From: Sphingomonadaceae bacterium
Lineage (GTDB): Bacteria; Pseudomonadota; Alphaproteobacteria; Sphingomonadales; Sphingomonadaceae
Length of the DNA: 44,923 nucleotides
Reading direction: 5' to 3'
Assembly: GCA_947472735.1 (NCBI GenBank)
Contig: CANJBY010000014.1
Span: forward strand, 1 to 44,923
This document shows positions 44,441 to 44,923 of this stretch, piece after piece. The position numbers were made by a program, and so were the translations under genes. The notes beneath the pieces are model-generated. The model was not told where the DNA came from. It saw nothing but the letters and a program-made list of their open reading frames with translations, and did not search any database. Numbering within the stretch: the first letter of the stretch is position 1; each line of letters begins with the position of its first letter.

Positions 44441-44923
44441 CTATTCGACGTAGTGTGCGGTAGTCCGGGCGCGGACCTCTTCCGCTGTCACGCCGGGCGC
44501 GCACTCGATCAGCTTGAACGGCGAGGCATGGTCCGGGCGCTGGAAGACGGCAATGTCGGTGACGATCATGTCGACCACGTTCTTGCCGGTCAGCGGCAGG
44601 GTACAGGTCGGCACGAACTTGGCGCTGCCGTCCTTGGCGCAGTGTTCCATGATGACGATGATCTTCTTGACCCCGGCGACGAGGTCCATCGCCCCGCCCA
44701 TGCCCTTGATCATCTTGCCCGGGATCATCCAGTTGGCGATGTCGCCGTTCTCGGCCACTTCCATCGCGCCCAGGACCGCGAGGTCGATATGCCCGCCGCG
44801 GATCATAGCAAAGGACTGCGCGCTGTCGAAGAAGGCCGAATGCGGCAGTTCGCTGACGGTCTGCTTGCCGGCGTTGATCAGGTCGGGATCGACCTCGTCG
44901 TCATAGGGGAACGGCCCGATGCC
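44441..44923 (-). CDS. 3-oxoacid CoA-transferase subunit B, C-terminal part (runs off right edge)
   Basis: 160 residues open at the right edge. The partial sequence includes [55 protein letters not shown] and [20 protein letters not shown], all typical of the B subunit of succinyl-CoA:3-ketoacid or acetate-type CoA transferases (SCOT/AtoA/PcaJ). The active-site Glu lies upstream, outside the window. The partner A subunit is expected further upstream on the same strand but is not visible. The exact substrate (acetoacetate or beta-ketoadipate) cannot be decided here. Confidence 0.93.
   Translation of the reverse strand, partial: GIGPFPYDDEVDPDLINAGKQTVSELPHSAFFDSAQSFAMIRGGHIDLAVLGAMEVAENGDIANWMIPGKMIKGMGGAMDLVAGVKKIIVIMEHCAKDGSAKFVPTCTLPLTGKNVVDMIVTDIAVFQRPDHASPFKLIECAPGVTAEEVRARTTAHYVE

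Overview
The window looks like chromosomal DNA of a sphingomonad-type alphaproteobacterium (Sphingomonadales; Novosphingobium, Sphingobium or Erythrobacter relatives). This rests on the high G+C content, dense gene packing with many 4-bp ATGA-type overlaps, and the kinds of genes present: a SUF operon with a DUF559 gene between sufB and sufC, a COQ7-type hydroxylase, a DUF4167 protein, a TonB-dependent receptor behind GCGAA-N3-TTCGC Fur-like boxes, and GC-rich inverted palindromic repeats. Most of the window is housekeeping or core-accessory sequence. I see no phage, insertion sequence, CRISPR array, rRNA or tRNA.

Layout. 1-115 holds the start of an MFS transporter leaving the left edge, divergent from an SDR / NTF2-like / SDR catabolic-type operon (255-2568). 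2.6-4.1 kb is a poorly conserved stretch with a small secreted protein, two tandem related small proteins and the wreck of a GH1-like/sugar-nucleotide-reductase gene. pyrD (minus) follows. An intergenic region of 335 bp carries a candidate small RNA with a strong terminator. The SUF iron-sulfur operon (5486-11453) runs regulator-sufB-DUF559-sufC-sufD-sufS-sufT-like-sufA and is interrupted by a palindromic repeat before sufA. A DUF4010/MgtC-type membrane protein (minus) and a ligase-associated DEXH helicase (plus) come next. A long minus-strand run, 15269-19489, has arsC, two GNATs, a GFA-domain protein, ispG, a third GNAT and an L,D-transpeptidase-like protein.

19.5-25.7 kb has a siderophore-type TonB receptor behind two Fur-like boxes, then minus-strand ribA and xth, a 6S-like candidate RNA with a terminator, lolA and rpmG. 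After these comes a phenylalanine 4-monooxygenase gene that has lost part of its N-terminal region and is out of frame. 25.7-28.7 kb is ctpA-like, dsbB, coq7 and a small exported protein. 28.7-31.5 kb (minus) is fabI, a YihY/BrkB membrane protein and a DnaJ-like co-chaperone. 31.6-33.2 kb (plus) is pdxH and a cation diffusion facilitator. 33.2-35.9 kb (minus) is an M61 peptidase translationally coupled to a DUF1345 membrane protein. 36-41.8 kb (plus) is hisS-prfA-prmC, the DUF4167 protein and lnt. 41.8-44.9 kb (minus) is an MFS transporter, a glutathione S-transferase, a ferritin-like protein and the 3' part of a 3-oxoacid CoA-transferase B subunit that leaves the right edge.

How the genes work together. 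The SUF genes build and deliver Fe-S clusters, which IspG needs, under an Rrf2-type sensor. The Fur-boxed receptor supplies iron. hisS-prfA-prmC is a translation block in which PrmC methylates the release factor made by its neighbour. LolA and Lnt belong to the same lipoprotein maturation and transport route. I see no strong case for a wholly new multi-gene system. The best leads are the two candidate RNAs, the operator-like repeats, the DUF559 gene locked into the SUF operon, the tandem small-protein pair and the two decaying genes.
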